From the NCBI GenBank assembly GCA_032821775.1, contig JAVLRN010000001.1, positions 868,001 through 932,000 of the forward strand: 64,000 nt of DNA, written 5' to 3'. Every line of letters starts with the position of its first letter. Within the stretch, counting starts at the first letter, position 1. Source of the stretch: Sanguinoderma infundibulare (Eukaryota; Basidiomycota; Agaricomycetes; Polyporales; Polyporaceae). Shown here piece after piece: positions 25,842-38,901 of the stretch. The notes beneath the pieces are model-generated. The model saw only the letters and a list, made by a program, of their open reading frames with translations. It had not been told where the DNA came from and ran no database searches. The position numbers were made by a program, and so were the translations under genes.

Positions 25842-27986
25842 ATGTCGTCCTCGTACAAGGAATCCGCTGACCCCGAGTCTTGGGCTCTCCTCGCCGACCA
25901 GAACGATGATGTCCCTCTCACCCATTCATCCTACCGCACCTTCCGCACTCGCCACCTCGTTCTAGCCTACGCCGCTGGCATCCTTTCCGCTGTCCTTGTC
26001 GAACTTCTCCTCTGCTCCCATTATTCCATTCTTTTCTTCCCACCTGCTCCTCCCCAGTCCTCACTCAACGCGGACTTTGCTTCCCCTGGCGCTGGCTCTA
26101 CAGAAATCCACCATTTTCCGCCACCTTCACCGACCAACCTCTTCCCTTCTCTCTTCCCCACCAACGTCGGCCACGCAGGGCCAACCCCCACAGGCGCGGA
26201 ACCCGGCCTTGTCGCCACCGCGCCTTCATACCCTATCCACAGCGGCGCACCCCACCTTGTGTCTCCTCTGTCTCTCGATAAGAACAGCTCCAAGCACGAC
26301 ACACGCCCTCCATTCGATATCTTCAAGCACTGGGGCAACCTCTCTCCATGGTTCACCGTCGACCGAGGCTCATTTGGTGTCGATTCTGGTCCCGAAGCCC
26401 CCGATACCTGTCGTGTCACAGGTCTCCATCTCCTTCACCGCCATGGAGCTCGTTACCCCACCGAGTGGGCCTCATTCGGTGGTCCTGCTAATTTCTCTGG
26501 CCGTCTTCACAATGCGGCAGCCCGATGGAATGCTTCAGGAAAACTTGATTTCATGAACGATTGGTGAGCACTCTTTCGCCTCTCATGCATCAGCGATTGA
26601 CCAGGTGCAGGACATACAAACTCGGAGAGGAAATATTGACTCCGTTCGGTCGCCAGCAGCTCTGTATGTCTCACCCCGCATCTCTTGCCTTGATTTGACC
26701 TCATGTCTAAACAGTTGACCTTGGCGTCTCCATGCGTATGAAGTACGGTTTCCTGCTCAAGAACTTCACCGAAACCAACACCCTCCCTGTATTCCGCACC
26801 GAGTCTCAGGATCGTATGCTTGCGTCCGCCCTCAACTTCGCCCTCGGGTTTTTCGGCTACCCATTTGAAGGTCAATATCAGCAGAGTATAACCATCGAAG
26901 ACAACGGTTTTAACAACACCTTGGCCCCTTACAAGACGTGTCCCAATGCTCGCGATCGCTCCAAGTCAGACCGTGGTGTCGAGTATGTGAAGCAGTGGAC
27001 GGCAATCTACCTCAAACATGCTTTGGATCGTCTCCGACCTCAACTGCATGGATATGAGTTGACGATCGAGGATGTATACACGCTCCAGCAGATGTGCGCC
27101 TACGAGGTATGCATTTTCTGTAGTTTCTCCGCTTGCAAGGTCCTCACTGCTTCCAGACCGTCGCCATTGGTTATTCCAAGTTCTGCGAACTATTCACGGA
27201 GGAGGAGTGGAAAGGTTTCAACTACGCGTACGTTCCAATCTTAAGTCTTCTACCACCCAATGTTCATCCTTACGCGCCCGTGCAGAATGGACCTCTTCTT
27301 CTGGTATGGTTCCGCTTTCGGCTCACCTGTCGCACGCGTGCAGGGTATCGGATACGTCCAGGAGCTTGTTGCGCGACTTACGCATACCCCCATTCCCGTC
27401 CACAACTCGTCAACTAATGCAACACTTGACAACAATCCGGCCACGTTCCCTCTGGGACAGAGCTTATATGTTGACGCCACCCACGAGGTCGTCGTTCTCA
27501 ACGGCGAGTCCCATCATGCTCTAGATCCAGTTGGCACCTTGTGACATATTTCACAGTGATCACGGCGTTGAACCTGTCCACCTTCGCGGAGGGAGGTCCT
27601 CTTCCCGCCGATCACATTCCTGATCATCGCAAGTTCAGGTCGTCGCACCTAGCTCCATTTGCAACCAACATTCAATTCCAATGTACGTTTTCCAACCCAT
27701 GCCACGCTACACTGCCTCATGTTTCATCGCAGTGTTGTCCTGCGACTCCCACGCAGACCCACAGATCCGGGTAATCATCAACGATGGTGTTGTCCCATTG
27801 ACAGGCATTCGCGGCTGCCCTGAGGATAAGGATGGCAAATGTCCCATCCCCACCTTTGTCGAGGCGCAACGTGAGATCATTGCGGAGACGGATTGGAACT
27901 GGGCGTGTCTCGGCGATTGGCGTGTTCCTCCTGGGCCTGCGTGGAACACCACTACAGGTGATGCCCCAGCACCCGGAACAGTTTAA
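25842..27986 (+). CDS. Histidine acid phosphatase / phytase-like, membrane anchored
   Basis: Exons 25842-26563, 26611-26663, 26715-27106, 27157-27227, 27286-27503, 27557-27682 and 27733-27986 give 611 residues. A single transmembrane segment at about 36-60 follows a charged N-terminus, indicating a type II protein with a Pro/Ser-rich stalk. LHLLHRHGARYP (about 195-206) is the catalytic RHGxRxP motif. The C-terminal proton-donor site reads DATHE (about 478), Glu where many phytases have HD. NDGVVPLTG and several N-x-S/T sites follow. It likely hydrolyses phosphomonoesters outside the cell or in a secretory compartment; phytate is only a possibility. The intron 27504-27556 uses a GC donor (GCGAGT); no GT alternative restores the frame. 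Confidence 0.87.
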
Positions 27987-28907
27987 GAGCAATGTCGGTT
28001 TAGATGTCGTCCTTGTCGTAGGTTAGAGGTATACAATATGGACTTGACTTATTGTAGATGCACATCGAGTCCCCGGTGCGATTAAGCTGAGCAATCGATC
28101 TTTTCGCACACTGCGTTGCAATTGAAGCAGTTACTCCTAGGGGCGATGTTTGCAGTTAGATGGCAAGGAGACTCCTTCCGCTCGCAATCTAGGGCTTAAA
28201 TGATTGCACGAGGAAGATCCCTCCGTGTATATGACCGGCAAGCCTGCAGAGCACATACTACATGTTGCTAGTGTCACGCGCCGTCTATATACATAAGCGT
28301 GTGTCAGCGAATAGAAGGGTTTGATAGACTTGCTTTGAAGCCACTTGGATATAAATCCGTCGCACTAAACCCTCATCGTCATGCTCGGGCCTCTTCGTCC
28401 CCACAACCCTGGCAGGCCGTAGTCCGCTGACCGAAATTATAGTACACGTCGCAATCCGTCTGTTACCTTCGGCTTTCAGGGCTTAGGCACTAGACTCAAC
28501 ACAAACCCCCCATGACCGTGGACAGTGTTCTTGGCATGAGACTAGGGTAGGCGTTTGCTCGCAAGAAGTATGCATACAGAGGTTCTTCCAATTGCCATTT
28601 ACACCCATGAAGCGCGATAATCTCATCGGGGTGAACACGTGAATGGTTTCGTCGCGTTTGAGCTTGTTAACGCGCCACTTCAGCCGTGAAGTCATATTGA
28701 CTTGAAACTGGGAGATGAAGCTTTGAAGACTAGTATATATTGGCTGCTACAGCTGTATGGCATTAAAGAGAATCATCATGAATGTTTGTCCATATCCACA
28801 GGCAGGTTGCATCACTATATCAGCGTCCATCGCTCCCGCACTCTCCTGCCAATGCCCCCTCCTGACGTGAAAACAAATACCTAAGCTCGCTCTCACACCA
28901 TGCCTGT
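27987..28907. other. Convergent intergenic region
   Basis: 921 bp between the phosphatase and CHS7 stop codons. Only short ORFs are present (longest, minus 28695-28483, 70 codons, no recognised feature). It should hold both 3' UTRs. No repeat stands out. Confidence 0.6.
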
Positions 28908-30245
28908 TTAAAATCTCTCCATCGGGGGTGGGTATCCACGGCCACCAGCGCCATTCCCATACAACTGCTTGCCGCTTACGCCACCCACCAGGCTCGCAGG
29001 GGGACCATGCGTATAGTTGCTCGCAGAATCTTCATCGCCATAATCGGTACCACCAGCAAGGAGCGGGTCTTTGACTTCCCAGACAGTCGCCTTGGAACCA
29101 ACAGAAAACTCCAGGTCCTCGCGCTAGATACAGAGAATGAGCACCGATGAGCACCTCGAAGGACAACGGTACCAATGCGACACACCGTGATACTGTCCCA
29201 ATACTTGTAGACCATCATGACGCTGAGAAGCATACAAAGCGTGAAGAAGAAGAGACCGTCGATGTAATGCTTGATTGCGTCGCATATTGTGACCGAGAAC
29301 GCAAAGAGGATGACCTGGGCGACGGTGAAGAACGCAGTGCCGAAGACAATGTCGCCAATGGGCCAGCGATCCTCAAGGGTGCGGAAGACGAGAATGAGTT
29401 GCGACACAATGTAGATGACGGTGCAAACGAGCGGCCAAAGGATATAGATGATCCAGAGACCGAGCGGCTTTGCGAAGTCGAAGCCAGCAATTTTCTTGAA
29501 CGTCGCAATTGAAACGAAGAAAGACACGCCGAAGACGACGAGAGTAGATATCCGCAGGAGCTGTAAACAATTCAGCGGAAGAGTCGGAGCAGACACAGAA
29601 GCAACACTAACCCATAGCGAGAGGGGCGTGCCGTCTTCCGCGAATTGGAAGCCAACGAACCCATTGATAAGGAGACAGGTGTACGCGCCTGCGACTAGTC
29701 CTGTGTAAATTGCGGCGAACCACTGGGGATGCGCAAATCGTGAATGACAACGCTTAGACGAATGCAACTGAAAGCACTCACGGGGTAACTGACATTGGCG
29801 GTAGGGATGATGCCAGAGTCAAGGAAGATAGCAAGGAGCTCGATGATTGCGTAGAGATAGAAGAACATGAGGATCTCCTTGCGACCTAGATACCACACAA
29901 ACCCGAGGAGGTAAGGCGACATGAAGCAATACGAGATGATACAATGACGCACCCACTGCCGTATACTTGCTTCGGATGTGGAATATCATAATACCCGTCA
30001 TGAATATGGCCACGATGTGAACGAAGCATGTTGCTTCAAACGCATCAGAGTAAGAGTGCGGCGTGACAAAGACGAGACATCAACTCGGAGAAGGACTCAC
30101 AAGGCTGGAAGATGAGGGTGCCAGAAATCTCGACATTCCTGCTATAGCACGAGGGCTCGATGCCTTGGCTGGAACCGATGAGGGGACAGATGACGAGGGC
30201 AGCGGTTTGGCAGATTTCGTCGAAGGAACCAAATTGGATCCCCAT
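28908..30245 (-). CDS. CHS7: Chitin synthase export chaperone Chs7
   Basis: Exons 30245-30101, 30033-29953, 29885-29782, 29722-29612, 29560-29186 and 29123-28908 give 343 residues. Typical blocks are [75 protein letters not shown], and [29 protein letters not shown] in pieces. About seven hydrophobic segments fit the polytopic ER membrane protein that folds and exports class III/IV chitin synthase. The cytosolic tail is Gly-rich and ends PPPMERF, as in basidiomycete copies. Introns are 51-67 nt, slightly longer than in neighbours. The start is the only ATG before the conserved N-terminus. Confidence 0.94.
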
Positions 30246-30307
30246 GGCGGAGGGAGAAGAATGAGAGACTGAGTCGGTCAAGCGAGCGTGTAGAAGCCGT
30301 ATGTAAG

Positions 30308-31156
30308 GTGTGGTGCGTTTGCCGGTCGACGGAAAGGGTGGGCAATGAGGTGGGGGTGGACGGCACCCTGTCGGCGTCGAGGTCGTTGGCGGCGAGCAAC
30401 GCCGCCTGCGGGGATATTGTCGTGACCTTGTCACGTTTCGTGACGCCCGAAGCCAAGCTCAACGCTGGCGCTGGAGCCTCGCTAGGGCTATTCCTCCTCC
30501 GACTCGAGTTCACTCGACCTTGTCGCATCCGACATCGTATGCATACCCCTATCGCGCTCAGCCCGTCGCTGTCCTTAATGCTGCTCTCGTGCTACCTAGG
30601 CGATTGTGCCATCACGCCTTGCGAACCGTCTCGCGTCCCTTCAAGCACTTCCATGGCGCAATCCCCCTGGCGCGCCCGCTTTCGCTCCGTCAAGGTCTCA
30701 GCCCACGAGGATGCTGCTGGTTATAATTTCGGTTCGGCCGCATCTTCAGCATTCCACCTCTCGCCCGTTGAAAGATCGCATGCCTTGAGGACGGTAAGGA
30801 TCTCACTTACTCGTGATCTGCATCCACGGGAGCGGCGAGCCAATAGCACGGAAATCGCCTTGGGTGTGCAGCTGCCGCAGGCTCACGCGCTCGCGTGCGG
30901 TGTGGTCGGCGCGGGGCTCGTTTCATCGACTTTTCATCACAAACCCCACAAGTTATTCCTCTTACCTAGAATCCCGAGAGGCGGATCCAGGGCACCACTC
31001 CTGAGGACAAAAACCACTTGTTTTGTCGTTCGTTGCTCACGAAATGCGTCACCCTTACCACAAATGAGGTTCGGGGAAGCTCAGGTTGTGACCAAGCACA
31101 CGGCATCTGTCGCCCAGGTGCATGTTCGCGACCGCTTGCGGGATTCAGTCCGTTGA
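30308..31156 (+). other. Long ORF of doubtful coding status
   Basis: The frame is open for 282 codons in GC-rich DNA just upstream of CHS7 on the opposite strand. The product is Arg/Ser-rich with no recognised domain and overlaps the CHS7 promoter. A possible inner start MAQSPWR at 30653 and a GTAAGG donor-like site at 30794 would fit a first exon, but I find no convincing continuation. It may be a chance ORF. Confidence 0.2.
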
Positions 31157-34100
31157 GGCGTTCTCAGCGGTTGCGTTGCGGCGCTCCGCAGTCAATGTTA
31201 CTTACAGCTGATGTCTTCTTGAACTTTCGACCGACATGCACGCAATGCCACGCATCGAATGAGTGGTGCCAGTGATCCAGACCGTCCCAGCGACGCGTTT
31301 CGGGGCACGGAACCGACCTCTCGCCGCTCGCGAGCGTGAGCAGGTGAGCGCTCTAGTAGTTGGACGCGGGTTGGACGGGATGGACTGAGGGAAACGACGG
31401 ACCTAGCCGCATTCGCCGCAGTCGGCGACTGTCGGTGCGTTCAGGGTGAGACCGTAGACGGTCCGTGAAGCCACTGTGTAATAAGCGGTCGGTCCCCCAG
31501 TCGGTACGCAATCGGATAGAGAACCATCCCTGTAAGAGGATATGTACTTATCGTGTTCGGAAGAGCCGTATATTGAAAAACAATCTGGAATCTGTTTATA
31601 TCGAAATGTGAACATCCTTGGCCCGCTCTTCTTCCGCCAAGTCTTTTCGAGAGGCTATGGCCTAATCAAATGAATAGAAGCCATTATTGTTCCGCCGACA
31701 TTGCACGCCTTCCCCATCGCCGACCATGTCTGGATTGGCGGAGTCGTCCTGCCCTATTATACCTGTGGTTGGTGCCGCCACCATCTATAGACTAAGATGG
31801 CTTGTGGAAAATATCTAAGCCACGGGCGTGACGGGCAGGTCGGATGTAGGGCTGTCGCAAGCCGATGGGTGATTCTAGGTGATTCTTGGGATGATCATCC
31901 AGCGAGTACGTACTTAGAGCAGGTAAGCCGCCTCGGCGTGACGCTGTTGAGCACATCTGTCGCCGATTCTCTTCTCGAGCGTGGGCCGGAGAGAATGACG
32001 GCACAGGCACGATCTCCTTCGCGATCCGGATTGTAGCTCGCGCAGCCGGGATTGGCAGGTGGGAGGGCGCGAAACGGAGCGGGGGTGGGCGTTGAATCTG
32101 ACTGTGATCTCACCGTGATCTGGCGCGATGTCATCGGCCACGACGGAAGGAGGAGACTTGACCTGGCTTGACACGCCAGCCTGCCACGTCCTTCGCTGCG
32201 AACGGTAGCCAGGCTGCTCCCGGACCCCTCCACAGCCGCATGCCGCAGACTTGAAACCGTGCCTATTAGGGCCGCTCAATTCTATCGACACCGCGCACTC
32301 GTTATCCAGTCGTTACCCTGGTCCCTCTTCCCGGAGCGCCTACGACGTGCCCATCAACAAATGCCTCCAAGTGTCCCGTTCCCATCACCACAGCCTGGGT
32401 CGTCTCTCGCCCAATATCATTCCATCGTACGTTCCATTTCAACTCAAGCACAGTGTGTGCCTCATTTGCTTGCCGGTCACCGCTGAACCGCTGAAAGGTC
32501 CTATCCCACCATCCCCTCGGTCTCTGCCGAGGCCAACTACATAACTACAAGTTTTTCTCTATCCCGCCTTCCCCGCTCTTATACGTAAATACGTCTCCAG
32601 CCTCACTCGCACGGTTCGCCTCTGCCTTATACCGGCGATCGGACGACTCAACCGCCTCGTCCCAACGACACGCTAGATGCAGATGCCGCCTGTTACCTCA
32701 ACCCCAAAAGTTGTCTTGACGTCCGACGCTGTCTCTCCACCGTCTCGTACCAGGCTAGACAATCAACATCAATGTTTCGCCAACACCCTCCCTGAAAGAT
32801 ATCGCCACCTGAACAGAACGACAACCACCTTCCCCTCATCGGCCGCCCGGATCCTGTTTCGATCTCTTAATACCTTCGCGCAAAATTAAGACGCTGTGCG
32901 ATACGTTTTTACTTTGATGCTGGTACCGGCAACCTGCGTCAAATTAGCGGACGAACGCAGGTCCGAGTGGCACCGGTGACCTTCAAAGCGCGGGCACACG
33001 TCCCGATGTTTAATTACTTACATACTGTTACCTTGAAAAGCGACGTTCAATCATCACCGAACAACGCCTAGTTTGGCGCTGTGCTGCCGGAGCACGCTCA
33101 CTTGCCGAACGACCTACAAACTCTATGAATAGAGCAATAAACTTACTAGAATGCTGCAACTGCACCAATAGGTTTCATACAGACCATCGTGTATCCGCCT
33201 CGGCCTTAACATCGAGTCCGGAACGCTATAAACATTGTCTAGCCAATGGGAATGTCAGAAGCCAGAGGCTTGACGTTGGTAGCGTGGGGTGCACCTTCGG
33301 AATTTGTGAAGACGCAGTTTATGCGCTCGCGCCTTCCGGAACCCCGCTCATGTCCGTAAATGCCATTCTCGCACATGGCTCCTGCCTGCGAGCATCCGAT
33401 GCCCTGTTTGATGATCCCCTTGGTGCAGCTGACACAACCAGGACACGGCAAGACTGGGAAGCTATGTATACCTGGGTGAAGCCGCAGCTGCAGCTCGGGT
33501 GTTGGTTGCAGTCTCATCTTCCGCCTCCGAATACCCACATGATGCCGGGCCGGTACAATACACAAGAATGACGTACCCACAGAGGGATGCCTCGCCTCAT
33601 GTCAACGTAGTCTCGGCCGGGATCTCGTTCGGATGATAGCACGACAAGGAGAAACGGGGTGCTCGGGATGTGGCTTATTAAGTGGAAAAATGAACCTGAT
33701 TTCAAAGTTCCAGTATTCCAACACTTCTACGTCCAACAAGTACAGCACCGCAGGGCTCTATAGTTGGAGATCCCATGGTTGCCACTCTTCGAGACGCATG
33801 CGCAGTATCCGCTGCCGTTAGCGTGCACCGGGCGATTCACAGGGCGATATGTTAGTGTACCGAACAATCTGGACAATGGTGGTCTGACTTGGAAGCTTGT
33901 GCACAGGCTCCACGCGGCCTGTTTGGTGCGACCCAACTGTTTTCTGTTCGCAGTCAGTTCAAAGTTCAACCTTTGTGAACAAATCTGGTATTGCTCGGAG
34001 AACACGAGGGCCCGCGCACGACCCTGAACCCTCCATTGCGGACCGCAAATCAAGGGGGCGGCTGGGCCAATGCTTGTCTGAGATGTTTATAACTACTTAC

Positions 34101-36786
34101 ACTGCGACGAAGTCAACTTTTCCTCTGAGCGGAAATGGAACAGATTGTCTTCGGAAAGAGACCATTTCTCTCAAAATTTTCCAGGACAGGAAATGGCATG
34201 GAAAGGCGTGAGAAATCCTCCTCATTTCCTCAGCTTTTCCGCACTGCAGAAACAGTGGTTTCTTTGCTGTGTTACAGAGAGCGAGAATGCGCCTTCCGAA
34301 CGAAACAGGCCGCAGGCGCCGTCTTAGGACCGTGCGTGCGTGCGGCTTCACGGGCGCACGTTCCAGGCAGTACTGGGAGCGGGACGAGCGCACGTAAGAG
34401 CAGGCTTGGGCCTCGCGCCGAGCGAGAAGCACATGGACGAGATCAACGTCCATCTACACCCGGAACCGGTGAGACACCGGTTCCTTACGGGTTTATTTAT
34501 CACCTGTTACACCTTTGAGCTATCCGATGCCAGGACCGAGAATTATGATAGAAGCGCACCAAGCCGCAAACGGAACAGAAACAATGAGGCGAGACCTGTA
34601 AGCCTGACTTCCCCGGATTCAACTCTACTTCCTCCGTCGCTCGCGTGTCCGACGAGGTAAATGGCGCCTGAGCGCTCCAGATGTCAGGAGACGAGCTGCG
34701 GTAAATACAGGGCAAATACACGCTGTGTTGGCCAGCTCCTGATAAACAAATGAAGTGCTGCAGGTCAACATGTGGTAGCTCCTGCGATCCGAAAGATGAG
34801 CAGTTGTCTGACTAGGCCCTCGACTGTAAGCGCGGCGCGAGCTGGTCCATAAATCGCCTCCGCCGAATGACAGATCTCTCAATTCTCGTGTGGATTATAT
34901 GATCCCGCTCGCATACATACTTGGCGCCGCACGGCGATCAGGAGGCGAGAAGGGAAGATTTGTCATCGTGCATGCCCCTTTCGGGACACAGGGGGCTGGT
35001 GCCAGGCGTCTGGCCACGCTTCGTCGCTCAGACAACTCGTTGACAATATTCAGATAGGTCAGCGAAGGGTCTGGATGGACAAAATGGCGCGGCGTTCGCC
35101 AGCCTCACACTCATTAAAGATTCTGCGCCGCCTGAATGTGACTGACTCAACTTCGTGGCTCCTCTGGGTCGGCGGCGTTGCTGGGCGTTTGAAACGACAT
35201 CCCATCGCAGAGCATCGGATCCCAACGTGGGATCTTACTCTACGCCGTTCAGTTAGGGCCAGGGAGGGAATGGTCCAATCAAGAGATTAGGATGGTGAAC
35301 ATAGCGAGAGAACGCTCTTTGTAGGTGCTGGACGTTGGTAGTAACGGGGCCGGTCCCGTCTTGGGGGGCATGTCTCATGCGCATTGAGTCGATACGACAA
35401 GACAACAAAGGAACGGAAGCTGTGTTGGAGAAATAACTAAGTAAAAAGGGACAAGAGTGCGTAAGTAACTACTTAGGGACAGAGATAGGTATCAGAAACG
35501 GAACGGGTTCGGCGGAAGCTTCGCGCAACGAGAATCCGACAAGGACGAGATGAGGTCAGCGAGGCGAGGCAAGGCCAGGGAAGCAGCGAAAGAGCAGGGC
35601 TGGAGCGTACAAGGTTGTGTGGACGCAAGAGAGCGGCGTCGGATGAACTGATGGGCTCGTATCCACCAGGACGAACAGAGTCCGCGGCTGGACAATTAAT
35701 TTTGCAGATAGCCCCTTGATCGGAGCCGGCGCGGGACCACTTACATATCCTTATCCTAACTTATCCACCCGACCCTTTCCATGGCAGGCGCTCGCGGCGG
35801 GAGTGGAAATGGAGAAGCCCGTGACGTTTATCCGGCAGGATGGGCCACGAGGCTATCATTCCACTCGCCCAACCGGGACGTCCGTTCGAGGCTAAGTCAA
35901 CACGCTAGTCAACGGCAGCAGGGGTAGTACCTTCTGAGGAAATTTGTTGGGGGGTTGGTAGGTGTGTGCCATCGGAACTAGGAGGTTGTCAATATCTATT
36001 TTGGCGAGTGAGACAAGGGTGAACGTTAGCCAGATATTTCCATGGCACGCCCAAGAGAAGTCGTAGGCAGATGAGAGACATATCAGGAAGCAAACGAGTT
36101 ACGAGAGGTCGACGACCACGGACGACCACGCCGTGGCGCAGGGCGGTAAATGGTGTATTATCTATGTTTGCAGAGAACACAACAGAAGCTTTGCTTTCCT
36201 TGCGACTCGCCAACCGTGTGGTCTCTGTCTCTCAGGCAGATGCGCCAGATCCGTCGACAATCGACTCCCATCATACTTAGATACCCCATTTCCTCTCATT
36301 TTTGCGCGGGAATGGACGGCGGGATCAAAAGCACTTGCTCTTTTCGGGAGACTAGCGAAAGTAACGTGACGTTCACGCGCAGAACTGGTCTCGTGGCCTG
36401 TCATACGGCGCCGGATTAGGGCGAAATGGGGGGAAAGGCTATGGGGAATCCCCATCAGACGGGAATGGCCGTGATGCCGGCGGCGGGGCGGGAAAGGACG
36501 GCCGGGGGAGGAGGAAGAAAAGGGAGGGGCGGGAAAAGCGGCGAGTTGTGCGGGGTGCGAAATGGGGGGTTTGCGATTGATGGGGTACGAGTGTGGGAAG
36601 GGAGACACATGGCCGGATATGGGAGCTGGGACGGCCCCTGTTTGTTTCGAGGTTTAGCGTTTTGGACGCTCTCAAATTGCGGTAACCGTCCTGAGCTCGA
36701 TCTCAATCTCAATGCTCGTCCACTCCGTTCTTTTTTAAATCGTTCCTTTCCTATCCGTCTACGCTACGCTTCGGGCTACCATACTT
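31157..36786. other. Gene-poor interval upstream of the cyclin
   Basis: No ORF above about 150 codons and no recognised protein on either strand. Base composition is near that of genes, unlike the AT-rich repeat DNA at the left. Many short ORFs on both strands would act as upstream ORFs if transcribed. A purine-rich, G-rich patch lies at 36420-36560. No repeats or tRNA genes were seen. Confidence 0.5.
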
Positions 36787-38901
36787 ATGCTCTCTCCTTA
36801 TTACCCCCCGTTCCGCCTCCCGCCCTCTCCCTCACCTTCGCCAATGTCTTCTGCACCCCTCCTACCAATTGAACTGGTCTCGACTGTGTCCTCTTGGAAC
36901 GAATGGCGGCCAACAAAGTCCGAGGCTCCTCTCACTCCTCCACTTTCCTCCGTTCCGACGAGACGCGTCCTAGTCACCCAGCAGCAGACACATACCATCC
37001 TTCCACCGATCTCCTACTTTGACCGGAGTATCTCGCGACACTCACCAGGTGTGTACTTACTTAGAACTAGTCGTCCACCTGTGTCCCCTCATGGGTCTAC
37101 CGAAGTAACACCACCGCCATCGGACGAATATGACCACTGGGACAAATACGACGCGCCATCCTACCACCTTCCATCTGTGCCTCCTCCGCCTCGTTCACTC
37201 GAACCTTCACCATCGTCCTCCCAGTACGAGCCGTTAGAAGACCCGTTCGTGTCTGCGACACATGCCCTCGATTGGTTTGGAAGCGACTCTCACCGGTCCT
37301 CGCGTTTCATCGCGGAGAAGTTCTGCGAGATGATTTGCTACCTTTGGTTCTCTACCATCTCGACCACTTCCGCGTCCCCTTCGAAACGGAACCGCGTCGT
37401 ACCCACCCAACCGGATTCTTTTTCCCCTCACAGTAATTCTGCCACTGCGAAACTTCAGTTCTCGGTTTCGCCCGCGTTTGTACGCTTCATGCAAAAAGTA
37501 CTGGAGACGACGCAAGTTAGCCATTCGGTCATCGTACTATCTCTACACTACATCTGCCGGCTCAAGGCGCGTAATCCCTTCACCTCTGGACAGGCTGGGA
37601 GTGAGTACCGCGTGGCCATCGCGGCACTAATGCTTGCGAACAAATTTGTGGACGAGTGAGTGCGCCTTTCTATCTCATACGACGCGTCTTGCTGACGTTC
37701 TGTGCGTTCAGCAACACGTACACAAACAAGACCTGGTCCGAGGTGTCAGGGATCGAGCTCGGGGAGGTGAACGGCATGGAGCGGGAGTTCCTGCTGGGGC
37801 TGGACTTCGACCTGTACGTGAACAAGTCGACGTACGAGTCGTGGCTCAAGTTCCTTACGGGGCTGGTGATGAACAAGGACAAGGACTCGAAGCGGTGGCG
37901 TGCGCGCTGTCCTGTCCGCACATCGCACCTGCGCCATGGCTGTCACAGGCACGGTCAGCTCGCTTCGTCACGTGCTTCGTCACACCGCGCGCGATCGACG
38001 TCTCCCCGGCGGGCGTCCATCTGCGCCGTCTCCCATCCGCCTCCCGTCGCGACACGCCATTCCTACTCCCCCTCTCCCCCCCGTCCAGATGGCCCCTTCC
38101 GTTCCAAGCGCACAGCATCCGACGCCTTCTCCCCCACCTCGGCATCCTTCTCTGCTGCACAGCTCCCTCCTGCCCAGGTCCCCAGGCGCATGCACGGCCT
38201 CACTCTCGACATTCCCCAGCCGACTGCCCACTCTCGCGAGAGCTCCGCATCGCCCCTCGAGTCCCTCCAGTCCTTCTCCAAGCTCTCCCTCGGTGCTTCC
38301 CCCGTCGACAACGGCTCCTCTCCTGCTTGGTCAGTTAGGCATGATCAGTACCCGCGAACGCTCGTGTCGTCGTACCGGATCGACGACCAGCGTCCTCCGG
38401 TTGCACCTCAGGTGTGTATTTCTCCTCATCGTGTCGTTGCATGCCGTCTGACATTGGACATGCTTGTAGCAATTGTACTTCTATTCCCTGGCCGGTTCGC
38501 CTCTCGAGTCAGAGGAGGAACGAAGGACACGGAAGGCGCGCCTTCGCGTCCACCAGGCGCCTCCTCCAACCGCTGCCGTTTATCAGTTTCCGCCTTCGAT
38601 GCCGATGGTCGTGCAGTCAGCGTCTGCCAGCCCATACGAAGTGCACTCGCATGTGGCTGCCCCGCAACCCGTCTTGCCCCCGTTCTCGGAGGTCTCTCAG
38701 GGCTGGCAGAACGTCACTGGTGTGCAGGTCGCGGAGAGGACGCAGCTCCCCCCTATTCACGTCGAGTCTCGCGTGCAGCACAGCTCAACCATTCCATCTG
38801 CGCCGTTTGCGAATGCAGGTCCGCCCGGAGTGCATTTTTACTCTACATTGACGCCAGACCCAGTCCCGCATTATTACAGGGTGCGTGGGAGGCAGGTATA
38901 A
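36787..38901 (+). CDS. PHO85-type (PCL) cyclin
   Basis: Exons 36787-37655, 37712-38411 and 38470-38901 give 666 residues; starting at the second ATG (36844, MSSAPLLP) gives 647. The cyclin box spans about 215-345: FSVSPAFVRFMQKVLETT, VIVLSLHYICRLK, RVAIAALMLANKFVDDNTYTNKTW split by the first intron, then MEREFLLGLDFDLYV. This matches the Pho80/Pcl group that partners Pho85-like kinases in phosphate, glycogen and cell-cycle control. Long Ser/Pro-rich flanks (SPTSASF, GLTLDIPQP, PPSMPMVVQS) with many SP/TP sites are probably disordered and phosphorylated. An unusually long gene-free interval lies upstream. Confidence 0.85.
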
